From NCBI GenBank assembly GCA_015179125.1, contig WHVA01000028.1, positions 186,001-250,000 on the forward strand: a DNA stretch of 64,000 nucleotides. Reading direction: 5' to 3'. Shown here piece by piece: positions 21,105 to 33,636 of the stretch (position 1 is the stretch's first letter; every line of letters starts with the position of its first letter). Source of the stretch: Gautieria morchelliformis. Taxonomy: Eukaryota; Basidiomycota; Agaricomycetes; Gomphales; Gomphaceae. A program made the translations under genes and the position numbers. The notes under the pieces are model-generated. The model had not been told where the DNA came from and searched no databases. It worked only from the letters and a program-made list of their open reading frames with translations.

Positions 21105-22248
21105 GACATAAAAGAAGAGATAAACGAAAAGGACATCGGGCATGTCCTACTTGGTATATAATGACCTTGTATCTCTCTCTCTCTCTCGCTTCTCAACAAT
21201 AAATATCCCTGCCTTGTCTTCCCAACCATCTCGTTTGGGAAGCGCTTCGGTAACAATCGCATTGGAATGCAAAAGACGACATTTGGCGCTGATTGATAAA
21301 AAAACAAAACTAAATCGTGGATTTTTCTTAAACCACCGCTAGACCAAGGGCCCTGCGGGTGCAGCCGGCCTCTAGTACAGCACGGATACGACGTGACCTC
21401 ACGCCTTGAGCTGGGCGCGTAGGTTGTCTGCTAGAGGCCCCTTCTCACGAATGGACTGAATTATAAGCTCCATCCCGGTAAACCTTCTTCTCTTATCGCC
21501 ACGTGACCTTCTTGGCGAAATTTCTACAAGTAGCCTATGCCCACGTACAGGTAGTCACCTTTCTGGACGGTCCTCCAGGTGTCGGCCCACTTTTGCGTCC
21601 CCCCGGGACACATTTCTTCGAGTTTGACTCCGGCGTATGCTTCCCTGGCCTCCCGCCAATACGCGCGACTATTATCGTGACTGACGAGATGAAAAGGGGT
21701 TTGGGGTCCACTGGCTTCGTGCCAGCGGGCAGCGCTAAGTACTGGCCATTGCGGTAGGCGATAGATCTGCGGTCAGCGCCCGGGCACAAGTCCATCCGTG
21801 CCAATAGCGAGCAGATGGGCAATATGACCAAAGTAAACTGGCTGGCGGCCATCAGTTTCATCTTATCTCTTCACTTGCTGCCTTCGGGGCGGGCGTCTCT
21901 CCAGACGCCCGCTGCTTCCCATAAAAATCCCATCTGCACACGCTCTCTAAGTCCCAGGCCCTGCGGTCTAGATATACTGCCTATCCTAGCTCGCACGCTC
22001 TTTCAGGTTTTCGGCTGGAGGTCACACGTCACGTGGCCTTGGGTTCACCCGCGAGATCGGTTCCGAGGGAGATCGAGGCACCCTGCTTCACCCACACCCG
22101 ACCTCGGGATTCCCCGCGTTGCCAGCTGCGAAAGTCCCGCACCTCTCCAAAGTTGGCCTCCAAAATCTTGCCTAGTTGGTCTTAGCGGACTCAAGATTAC
22201 CTATAATCAGCTGGAGATACGATATTGCCGCATCGTGACGCCGTGTAC
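21105..22248. other. Intergenic, with unassigned coding-like minus-strand sequence
   Basis: Apart from a short CT repeat at about 21173 and the stretch 21430-21930 described separately, no gene is recognised. The part next to 22249 should hold the phosphatidylserine synthase promoter. Confidence 0.35.
21430..21930 (-). other. Unassigned coding-like region, two competing frames
   Basis: One minus-strand frame (21535-21861) gives a 108-residue protein with a signal-peptide-like start (MKLMAASQFTLVILPICSLL). An overlapping frame reads more like an ordinary folded protein: PVYFGHIAHLLAIGTDGL, then AYWREAREAYAGVKLEEM, CPGGTQKWADTWRTVQKGD and, after a TAG, GHVAIREEGLPGWSL. The second has stops near 21785 and 21530. 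Either a small secreted protein or a decayed gene in the other frame; I recognise neither. Confidence 0.35.
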
Positions 22249-24471
22249 ATGCCAACCACCTACCCATTGGACGAGGGCGAAGTATCGCCCGTGTCACACA
22301 TAGATGAGACAGACACGGGACACAGCGAGACAGAAGTTCTTCCCGATCCGGATGTGGGGCCTGCCAAAGTCCCGGGCTTAGAGGGTAACCCTGTGCGGTG
22401 TAGGTTCCCTTACCTATCTCGAGCCTGATAACCACTGAGACCTGGATCCATAAGGGTATGATGTGGGTGTCATGAACTAAATGCGTCATTTGTCGTACAT
22501 CTCTCATTGCGCTGAGTTAGGCAGACCGAACTGAACCATACACGAGGATAGAGCCGTTCACCGAGAAACATGACACAAGCGTTGAGTATGTGTGCATCTC
22601 TCATTATCTCTCTATGCTAACGTGCAATTGTCCCTAAGATTTTTTTTCAAGCCGGTTACGCTGACGACCCTAGCATTCGCAATGGCCGCCCTGGCGTATG
22701 TTGCAATCACGAACGATGTAGTTGAAGAGGGACGAGATAAAACGCGCATGTAACGTCACTTGGCTTTAATCACGGTGACTTGCTTTAAAAAGAGATGGTT
22801 TCTTCTAGTGGCGTATACGCAGCAATCGTGTCGTTCCTGCTGTTCTCCATGGTCCAGTTTCGCGATGGCCCGTTTATTCGACCTCACCCCGGTATGTCTC
22901 ATTTCCTGTTGCATATCAGACAGGTATCTCTCAACACTTTGTCAGCATTTTGGCGCATCGTTCTAGGCATTAATCTGGTTTATGAGCTACTGCTTGTCTT
23001 TCTTCTCTTCCAAGACTTGGGCTCTGCACGACAAATGATGACGCTGTTAGACGAAAACCTCGGCGTTCCGCTGAGAGAGCAAAGTTACGCAGAAGACTGC
23101 ACATTTTCTTTTCGAACAATCTGGGTATGGGCTTCTTCTCCGATAGGGGGGCGGACGACCTCATATGTTATTCGCTAGAATGCTGTGGATGTATTCTGTC
23201 TGGCTCATGCACTAGGTTGGTTCGGAAAGGCATTAATTCTGAGAGACTATTGGTTTTGCTGGGTGGGTTTTCTCGTCACTTTCCGGGCTAGGCCACTGGC
23301 AGTTTAACGGCGTTTATTTATTTATTTATTTGTGTAGATTCTCAGCATTGCGTTTGAGCTAGCGGAATACAGTCTTCAACATCAACTCCCCAATTTTGCA
23401 GAGGTTTGCATGCTTGCCGTATCTCTACCTGCCCGTCTGAGAATTTTATTGCCTCATAGTGTTGGTGGGACCACGTTAGTCCTTCGCGTCCTGCACCTCG
23501 TGCGGTGTCTGAACGCAATAACAGTGGTTACTGGATGTTCTGATATGCAATTGGCTTGGGACATACGTAGGTCAGTATGCTCACCGTGCGATATGAGGAC
23601 GGGATTAAAGCAAATAAAAGGTATGAAGACCTGTGCCTACCTTGACGTTAAGGTATGAGTAATCTCTTCTGACGCGCAGCTGTACCTGACCCTTTTCAGG
23701 GGTACACATGGCGCGGCCTACGACAAACTCGAGGTCTGCGGTCTAAAACCAAACGCGTTCTGACACAATTCTCGCCTCACGACTTCACCACGTTCAAGTG
23801 GGAGGGTACAGCTTCTTTCACACATTACTTTGCTGTCGTTCTCTTGTTGGCCCTGTTTTTGGCAGCTGAGCTGACGCCGTTCTACCTTAAATCGTGGGTG
23901 ATGCGCAGAGCTTAACCATATCAATCCAACTATAATAACAACCCATCACATTTGTTTACGTACCCCGTGGTTCAAGCATATTCAGGCTAACACTCTTGGG
24001 TATATAGATTGTTGTGGATGGAGCCGAGTCACCCCATTGTCATCTATCGCCTTGCGGGCATTTTCATCTGTGCCATTCCAGCAGTGCGGGAGCTATATCA
24101 GTATATCAATGATCCACGGTATGTGTTTGCTCACTTAGCAGCCGATTCCTCATGACGGCGGGTCCATCACAGAAAAGCGGTACGTATGGGTCAGCACGCC
24201 TGGCTTCTCTTCGCCACCGTTTGCACCGAGGTTCTTTTGAGCTTTAAGTGGGGTCGAGGCGTGTTTACAGAGCCATTCCCGGCGCATGTCAAGTGGTCTT
24301 TGATCTCGGGGGGTGTCGTTGTGTTCTTGTACCCAGCGATCAAGGTATGTTCTGGCCGCGAACGGTTCGCCTCCTGCAGCGCTGTTAACACTGGAGTTAT
24401 AGTTTGGGCCGAGGGGCCTGAGGAAGTATTTGAGAAGACAATTGAAGGAACGTCGGGGCAAGGAGCAGTGA
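22249..24471 (+). CDS. Phosphatidylserine synthase, animal-type base-exchange family (PSS)
   Basis: Integral ER membrane enzyme of the PTDSS family, predicted to make phosphatidylserine by exchanging serine into existing phospholipids. About twelve exons join cleanly from ATG 22249 (first 22249-22384, second 22525-22585, third 22639-22749). Family signatures in order: VEFFFKPVTLTTLAF, GPFIRPHP, AFWRIVLGINLVYELLLVFL, AYSLQHQLPNFAE-like (AEYSLQHQLPNFAE), CWWDHWLLDVLICN, a loop ending FSPHDFTTFKWEG, then SHPIVIYRLAGIFICAIPAV, and a basic tail ending at TGA 24471. Multiple hydrophobic segments match the family's polytopic layout. Most fungi make PS with the unrelated CDP-DAG enzyme Cho1; this is the other family. 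The first exon is the least certain. Confidence 0.9.
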
Positions 24472-24611
24472 ATCCAGAAGCACACCTTTTAATTGGTGCA
24501 ATCTCCCAAATCTCAAATAAATAGTATAATTATTCGACAATATTTTAGTAGTATGTGTATGTAATGCGGACGGAGATGATGTATTTGTGGACGCGTGCGG
24601 ACGCCTTATCC

Positions 24612-26735
24612 ATGTCTCCTCAAGCCACTGTATTTTTCCAGGATAAATGTCTATCTCACCGATATATACGTTCGCATGATACGTCAACGATCTTCGAGAG
24701 GCCCCAGAGGCTGCGAGCAGTCAAGATAGGCGTAGCTGCTGCCATTGCGCGACTAGAAGAATTGAGGGAGAAGAACGTGAAAGGCAGTTCTATGGCCTCT
24801 TCCAATCCTGATGATCTTCTTTCTACTGCCCTTCAACGCCTCAATCTAGCTGAACAACCCGGTGGGGGTCGCGAGGACGTGCTCGAGGTGGTCATGAGTA
24901 CGGCTTCAGTGGACCTTTTGAACCACCCAGCGGTCAAGTATGTGCATGGGGACGTTGACGGCGACGTGTACTTGGAACGACTGGTCGCTCTTGTTCAAGA
25001 AAGTGAAGGAAGAGTGGAGCGTAACGAGAGCGAGATACCAGAGGACCTCTCCCAGACCGATTTGTACCGTAAGTCAAAGACGGTTGGCGTGGGTTCTGCG
25101 GTATATCTCATGGGCTTCGGGCGTCCTAGTGTGTGGAGAATCGCTCGATGCTATTCAGGGAGCTATCGGGACCGTTTGCGAAGCAGTGGATGCAGTCTTT
25201 GAAGCCTCCCTTTCCCCTTCATCCGAAACCTTGAAACACCCGCCATCAAAAAGATCTACTAGAGCCTTTGTCGCAATTCGACCACCGGGACATCACTGTG
25301 GTGAGGATACGCCGTCTGGCTTCTGCTTTGTAAACAACGTGGCTATTGCAGCTGCCCATGGTAGGACAAGGGAAAAGTTCCTAGTCTGCTACTGAAGCGC
25401 CTCACGTCTTTTAGCGCATCTGAAGCACGGTGTGACCCGTGTCATAGTTTTGGATATAGACTTGCATCACGGTACGTTAATGGGCGGGCACGGATTTGGG
25501 CGTTGACTAATATTTTATTGGCCACAGGCAATGGAACGCAATCTATAGTGTGGCAAATCAATGAAGAAGCCTACCGACAGGATTTGGAATCAGAAGAAGA
25601 AGAAGTTCGAACTTCTAGTCCATCTCCCCTCCGAGTATATTACGGATCCATTCACGACCCCCTGTCGTATCCTTGCGAGGTTTGTGATGCATTCAGGTCT
25701 CCGATCGATATAATGCTGTTGGTTACAGGGTGGTAATGCAGCCATCATACAAGCGGCTTCAGTGTCGATACATGGTCCACATGGGCAACACATTGAGAAT
25801 GTCCACCTAGTGCCCTACCAGTCCGAGGCAGATTTCTGGGATCGCTTGTACTCTGGTTCGTACCGTCGTCTTTTGGACAAGGCGGAGGGATTTCTGCAAG
25901 ATCATGATGAAAACTCCGGGGAAGTTATGGTGTTTATCAGGTACGATCAGCCCTCCAGCAATAGTGTATGGTCACATGCCCCAGGCTTTCTCACTGACTT
26001 GCTACTGCCTCGATCAGCGCCGGATTTGACGCTTCCGAACACGAGACCGCGAGCATGTCACGTCATGCTCGTAAATTACCCACGGGCTTTTTCAAAAAAT
26101 TTACGCGTGACGTGCGCACCCTCGCTGATAAGTACGCCAAGGGACGTATCGTGAGTGTATTGGAAGGGGGATACAGCGACCGCGCATTGTGTAGCGGTGC
26201 CATGGCACACGTGCTCGGGCTTGTGGAGGAGGCTGCCGAAGTCGACGAAAGCTGGTGGTCCGTGGAAAATCTTGCAAAAGTATGTACTACTACTGCCTGT
26301 GTCGTAGTATTTTTGGGTGCTCATTGGCCCCAGATCGAGAAGGCCACGAAGAAGCGACGAGGAGGACGGACCTCAACAACTACTTCTGACAGATGGACGG
26401 AGCGCATACTTTCATTACTCACTGATTTCGACCCTAACCCTTCACCACCTCCCACACCCAAGCCTATCCCACCTTCAACCATGACTCTTCGAGACAGAAG
26501 CAAGAAAGCCGACAGCATGTCTGCTAGCTCAAGTGAGTCGGGAACGCCGTCGCCACAGCAGTCACGGTCGGCCGTTGGGGAAGGCGTAGGCAGGCGAAAG
26601 ATCATTACAGAAGACGAGACAGCTCACCAAGGGATTACTCCTGCCGAGAAAACGTTAGAGGCACCAGCAAAGAAGCTGCCGAAAGTGCGGCTGGTGGTTA
26701 ATCCGCCACCAGGATCAGAACGTCCCCCAAGCTAA
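24612..26735 (+). CDS. HOS3: Histone deacetylase, HOS3-like
   Basis: Zinc-dependent lysine deacetylase of the arginase/deacetylase fold, expected to remove acetyl groups from histone tails. Seven exons (first 24612-25068, second from 25130) give [20 protein letters not shown] near the N-terminus, [20 protein letters not shown], then the catalytic block [20 protein letters not shown] and [18 protein letters not shown], the metal-binding [27 protein letters not shown], and [25 protein letters not shown] and the long insert before GGNAA are HOS3-like rather than RPD3-like. A Pro/Ser-rich basic tail ends at 26735. It lies 140 bp behind the PSS gene, same strand. Start could be ATG 24564 instead; 24612 places MSPQ at the N-terminus. 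Confidence 0.92.
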
Positions 26736-26836
26736 GGAAATTAAGAAAATGTTAATGGAGATGCTCGTATACCCTTCTATTCATACCCGAGATTATTATT
26801 GCAGAATATAATGTTGAACTTTTGAAGAATACCGCT

Positions 26837-27986
26837 CTAGTATCTCATGAGTCCATGCACCGCCCATTCGTACACTCCCAGAAACACTGCTCCGCCTGCA
26901 GAAATCCACAGCGTCCGTGGGACTGCGCCAGCAAAGAGAGGTTTCAGCCCTTCCTTCCTACGTATTTCCGCAAATTGGCTCATAAAATTCGACGCTGCCG
27001 CTCCAGTCTATAGCTCCGTGAAAGAGACGAGACGATCTCGTCACAATCGAGTGGATATACGTTTAAACGTGCGTAAACCTGCTCACCCTCAAATCAAGCA
27101 TGACACGAGTCTTGAGAACGTCAAGCGGTGTCGTAACAGCTGCTGCAACGCCTCCCGCGATGGAACCACATACAGCAGCTTCATGAGCGTAAAGCGTCTT
27201 TCGGTGTAGGTACCGAGCGAGTTGCATTTTCAGGAGTTCGTACAGTGGGAATTGGATAGAAGTGAATGGAATCTGGTGCACCATCCCATTAAGTTGCCGA
27301 AAATTCCGAAGAAGCAATCGTGGAAAAAAGATAGAGCGCATACCTCCCGGGCGACAGTAATCCCAAAGCCACGATAGAACCCGCGGAGCCCGTCAGCTTC
27401 CAGAGTTCGCCTTGCAGCCGTGAGGGACGACATGGCACCTTTCCCGTAAGTCGAGGTCTGACTGCGAGTTTTGATCACTTCTGTTGGTACGCGAATTACA
27501 CAAGCTGCCTTGCACGAAGTGAAACTTCAGGGCCCAATTGAGCTATGAAGAGAACAAGACACCGACGACTTCAGCCACCGAGGCAGAGATGACATGTGTA
27601 ACTGGGGCAAGGTGCGCCGGCAGGGGTAAGTGCTGCTTTAATGTGTCATAAACCGCAAAAAACACGGCCGCTACACAGCGACTAGCTTCGGATCAGACAC
27701 GCAGGAGTGAAGAGGAAGACGCACCTCCCGGCGCGCTTCCAACAACGACACTACCTACGCCTTGATACACGCCCCGAAAGCCACCCGCACGAACGAATCC
27801 CTGGGAGGACTGCAAACGTGTCTTGACTGTATCGATTGGGAAGAAGAGAAGGTCTACAGCAGTCCCCGCTGCTCCGCCGGCCTTGGAGAGGTTTGCAACC
27901 ACTCCAGATCAGCTAACTGGTCTCTTAGCAAAAGATATCATACACACAATGAGTGACTGCGTGAAAGTCGGTGAAGCAATATCCAT
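26837..27986 (-). CDS. PET8: Mitochondrial S-adenosylmethionine carrier
   Basis: Inner-membrane carrier bringing S-adenosylmethionine into mitochondria for methylation and cofactor synthesis. ATG at 27986 ([12 protein letters not shown]), stop TAG at 26837-26839. Three carrier repeats each show the Px[DE]xx[KR] signature: [28 protein letters not shown] and [13 protein letters not shown]. The sequence [17 protein letters not shown] is characteristic of the Pet8/SLC25A26 subfamily. About six exons; the first intron (43 nt) and one near 27550 were chosen by frame. It is convergent with the HOS3-like gene, the two stops 100 bp apart. Confidence 0.9.
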
Positions 27987-28869
27987 GGGCTTAGCTAAGC
28001 GGACATCCGGACTTATGTAAGTACTTTCCATCAAACCGGCGTCGCCTCGCGCCTGCTAAGTATTGTAACTGCAGTGGCAACGCACTAAGGAAAACCTCTG
28101 TGCTACCAACAGGCAGGTCAATGCGCAAGCTCCCATAGGAACCAACATTTAGGGGAAAGTTGTATTATCAGCAACCATCGTCAAAACTAGATGTAGGGCC
28201 GCGGCAGTACCCCTTGCTTGCAATAGCATGTCCCCTTGCTCGTTGCTAAGCATAATGCGCGGAGAAAGCTCGGGAAAAGGTGTCAGATTTCCCACGATTT
28301 ATCGGTTCCCAGTGCGCTTGACAAGCAAGGGGACTGTCGTTAGTTCCGCACCGAGCCAAGCCACGGGTAGCCGGCTCGATTTGTGATGGGAGCCGTTTAA
28401 AAATGCTGAAGAGTTGGGCTCGCATAAGATTCTCAGAATGTATTGTATAGAAATAATTTTTGCTATATCAACGCTACCTAGGTGCCTGTGAGCCAGCCCA
28501 GCATAGCCGGCTGGTCGTTACTTGCGTGATCACCTACCTCCCATCACTCGATTCTAATTCGATCTCATCGCGGATTCAGAGTTAATCTTCCACTCACAGA
28601 TGTTTTGCATCTGGTACTATCAACCCGTATACCCAAGAAACTCGTGGTATCCCAAAAAAATCTTATGGTGTACAGTGAATGCATCTATACTATACTTTTG
28701 GGCAGTCATCAGGTGACAAGCCGATTGTTTTACGAATCAGGTCTGGGGCCGACTGGAAGAAGTCATAGAGCACAATGCCAAGGCGCTTCCCGTGGCAGCC
28801 TACCAACCAGCCATCCATCTTTTGATTGATACCTACAAGCCGAATAGATGAATCGCCCTCCGCGAGAGT
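27987..28869. other. No gene recognised
   Basis: Ordinary intergenic sequence upstream of the carrier and downstream of the PLC-like gene. Short inverted words (for example around 28200-28330, a CAAGCAAGGGG motif twice) but nothing I can name. Confidence 0.35.
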
Positions 28870-29957
28870 CTAGATGCCATCACCGATTAGCATTCCGGAA
28901 TGTGTGGACGAATCAGTCAAACTCCCCCTTGGTGTAAGAATATCCCCAACACCAGCGCCGAACCCACTTGCGAAGCTTATGAATACCTGGCTAACATTTG
29001 ATGAACCTCGTGAATTGTTAATATGGGCTGTCAACGCGCTAAATTTTTGTTGAACTTTGGTGGCCGGCGGAACATCAATCGCATCTCCATTCAGCTGATA
29101 AAGGTCCTCGATATACGCCAAATCTCCAGGGTTGTAGGTAATGCTGAAATCAGCATTGTTGTCCGTCCAGCCGCTAGCGACATCGAGGCCGACAGGGGTA
29201 AGATCTGGATTGTTTGCTGTGTCAAAGCCGAACCGACGGAATAGAATAATTTTTTTGCGAGCACCGCCGAGATTCGGAGGCAGCTGCATACAAAAATATC
29301 AGGACAGAGGAAAGTGAAAACGTTACTTTGTATGCTAAACCAACCGAACTGCTCTGCAGCCAGTAATCTTTGACAGGCGGCGTTGTGATCAAGGCGTGTG
29401 CGGCTTTCTGTACTGGGAGGCTGTCGGCTCCATGGTCCACCTTCATGGACACCAGCAGGGTCTCCGTGGGATGGTTGTCAAGGAAGTGATATAGTCCCCA
29501 AAGAACATCCTCTAACGATGCTGTATTGCTCAATAGGGTGTCGGCTAAAAGAAGTATTCAGTTTTCCTCTAATCTACTAGATAGAGGAGAGAAAAGTTGA
29601 CCATGGTAGAGACGCAACACATTTGTGTTCTCGTCCAAACCGAAACGGATGTCAAGAAAGCGGATACCAGCGTCGAGCTGATCAAATATAGAACGATCCT
29701 AAAACACAGTACAACATAGCTGAGAATTAGATGTCAAAAAATATTTTATATGCATCACCTGAGTCCTAAATACGCTCTCATCCAGGCCAGTATAATTCCC
29801 TAAGTTTGTCTGATTACAGGTTTGCTAGTACATGAATGGTACACATACACGTGGCGGTATCATGTGTTCCTGGTACGTTGATCGATTGGATAGGAGTTGA
29901 ATCATGTAGGTCGCCCATCCATGACGGCAACGGTGCCCCAGAATTTGTGAAAGTGCC
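28870..29957 (-). CDS. PLC-like phosphodiesterase (PI-PLC X domain), incomplete model
   Basis: Minus-strand exons give LPSWMGDLHDSTPIQSINVP followed by PGTHDTAT (first catalytic His), GNYTGLDESVFRTQ, DRSIFDQLDAGIRFLDIRFG, LRLYH (second catalytic His region), ASLEDVLWGLYHFLDNHPTE, TLLVSMK, ARKKIILFRRFGFD, and a C-terminal exon to TAG at 28870-28872. This is the secreted bacterial-type PI-PLC X fold common in basidiomycetes. Exons 3 onward join well. The junction after PGTHDTAT is not solved: no donor/acceptor pair keeps frame, consistent with loss of one G in a TG-GT donor. Upstream exons and signal peptide were not found. Either a pseudogene in the making or a sequence error. Confidence 0.7.
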
Positions 29958-30739
29958 TGAAATGGATGAAACGAATGTCGTACTGCATCATGATGCCACA
30001 ACGAGACACCATATTTCTAACCTAAAATGGGTTTGCCAGCCTCCAGATGTTGAGCCATTTTCAGGGGATCAAGGCCTGCCAGTGCGGTCCACGGAAGACT
30101 AATTATAAGGCCACTCCATATCGCAATCTGCTTGGCAACTAAGGCAGGTGACCACCCCTCGACGTGGGACATGCTGGCTGTAAACAGAAGCTCTTGTGAG
30201 TTTGACACCTCCGTGAATGAGCGAAAAGGAACAATGATAAGTTGGGGCACATTCAATAGAAAACTCGCCGAGTGTTTGAGCGCCAAAGTTGGCGCTCAAA
30301 CACTCGAGTTTTCTATAAATCGTTTCAAAAACACCGGAGGTGTCGATGTAACTCTCACTGTAGATAATATTTTGTGCACAAGGAGAAGCTATGGTTCCTA
30401 TAGATGCAGTGACCAAAATGAGGCGTCATCGTTTCAGGGCCAAACACAACTTGGTTTTCGCGCCAACTTGTCCAGCTATAGATATATGAATGTACGTCGA
30501 CTTTTACATAGTTGTACAGTAAAGTCCCGTATGATCCTTGAAATCGGTGCTTGCTTTATTCTGAAACACAAAGATACTGTCCTCTACTAGTGTACCTGGT
30601 AATATATAGTCATGGGAGAAACAAAGAACTTGATCAACCGTTGAATACATTGGCAATTATGCAAATCTTACTAGCTGTTCTCTGCAAGTGACCAAGCGTA
30701 GAGTACTCATTGGCTGACATATACACGCCCTGACCTGAT
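29958..30739. other. Intergenic with a large hairpin
   Basis: Should include the 5' part of the PLC-like gene if it is complete. Dominated by the inverted repeat at 30204-30344. Confidence 0.35.
30204..30344. repeat. Nested perfect inverted repeat (long hairpin)
   Basis: Core stem of 17 bp with a 2-nt loop (30270-30286 / 30289-30305, GAGTGTTTGAGCGCCAA and its complement). It continues after a 3-nt bulge with an 11-bp stem (30256-30266 / 30306-30316, ATAGAAAACTC). A further outer 10-bp stem GACACCTCCG lies at 30204-30213 and 30335-30344. Could be a miniature transposon remnant or a replication-slippage product. Confidence 0.9.
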
Positions 30740-31273
30740 TGCGGTGTAAAGATACTGATTACAAGCTGTAGCTAGTAAACCTGGATTGGTACTTAATAGT
30801 GTACTGGAGTCGACGACAGGTCAGTTACTACTGATCTACATGACGTATGCTGCCATATACCATAACATCGGTACTGTAAAAACAAAAGCTCAAAGTGATG
30901 TACCCAAACTAGGGTAAAGGCAAAATTAAGGTCTAGACGCACATGCTATGTATAACTTGCAACAGAGCGGCACCGCTGCGGCTATCAACATACAGTTCGT
31001 CTGGCTCTACCCCCGCATGGGAGACTGTGTTCGGCTCGGTCCCTCGAGTCTCGCTAGTCCGCAACCGTTTCCGAGCGATTGGAAGCCGCTCTGTCGGAAA
31101 CATCATACTGACATACCATCCAGGCGGATTGGTGTTTGTTCAAACAGTTGCAGCCCGGGATGCCACGGCTGTGTAAGAAGTGCGTATGCTTACTCGGTTA
31201 TTGGTTACATGACTGACCCTCCTATCATTGGCGAAAAGGAGAGACCGTAAACTGTGTAAAACAAAATAAAACA

Positions 31274-31281
31274 TATAAGTA
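31274..31281 (+). promoter_or_regulatory. TATA box, peroxidase copy 1
   Basis: TATAAGTA 79 bp before the ATG, followed by the GGGGAGGTAGAAC block shared with copies 2 and 3. Confidence 0.65.
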
Positions 31282-31352
31282 TGGGGAGGTAGAACGCAGT
31301 CCTTCACCTCACTCAGGTAGCACAACAGGCAGCAAGGTCTTCAGCAGTTAAC

Positions 31353-32812
<1,460 letters not shown>

Positions 32813-32999
32813 TGGATTGCATACAAGGTCCAACTGGCCGCAGCTAAACAGACAGAGCGGCCGGGGATTCGATATTTAACTCCAGGGCGATTACACCCTG
32901 TTTTCGTTAGTTTTCATAATTGCCGCCTTCCTGTAGCCTCTGTGATCTATGTGTGAAACATAGTTAATGAAACAGTCTCAAAGTGGTGACCCCTGAAAC

Positions 33000-33401
33000 A
33001 GTACAGACTTCGAAGGTTTGCATTACGCTCAGCAGCAACCTTGGATAACTAAGAAGAGGCTGATTAGATTGGACGAGGCAAAAGAATATATTGAGGCATA
33101 CCGTTTTGCGTGTGAGGCCGAGGTCTGCCATTGTATCCCATATAGAACTAATTCCAACCGTTATAACATACAGCTGCTGCAATATGCCCTGTATCTCATC
33201 CAGGTATAGGTCGAGGAACTCCTCTGTAAGTCGAAGAAACTAGGATATGGAGTTATGAGTACATTTATTCTATGACAGAAAGACGTGTTTTCGTCGATCT
33301 TCTTCTCTCGCCTGAACCGTTGATATAAGTATTACACGTTTTCGAAGCTCTTCAGAGTAGGTTTGACGCTGCCGTTGGGGTTCAGGCAGAACGCGCGACA
33401 T
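33000..33401 (-). pseudogene. Tc1/IS630-type transposase fragment at the palindrome centre
   Basis: Minus strand from ATG 33401: MSRVLPEPQRQRQTYSEELR with KRVIL (homeodomain-like start), then DLYLDEIQGILQQLYV, WDTMADLGLTRKT, a GT-AG intron, and LSKVAAERNANLRSLY. These match the N-terminal third of Tc1-type fungal transposases; the DDE domain is absent. It differs from the copy at 8284-9125. It sits between arm A and arm B of the inverted peroxidase duplication. Confidence 0.75.
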
Positions 33402-33636
33402 ACTTAGTAGTACAAGTATAAATGATGTCGGGTGAATCACGTGATGTGTCGCGTCATTTACGAGTGTTGAGACTGTTTCATTACCATATTTCACACATAG
33501 ATCACAGAGGCTACAGGAAGGCACCAAATATAAAAACGAACGAAACCAGGGTGTATTCACCCTGGAGTTAAATATCGAATCCCCGCCCGCTCTGTCTGTT
33601 CAGCTGCGGCCAGTTAGGAGCCTCCTACGCAATCCA

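Noticed and set aside
30017..30590. Frames on both strands across the hairpin (30017-30286 -, 30132-30590 +)
   Set aside because: Generated by the inverted repeat itself: both strands read nearly the same peptide through the stem; no domain.
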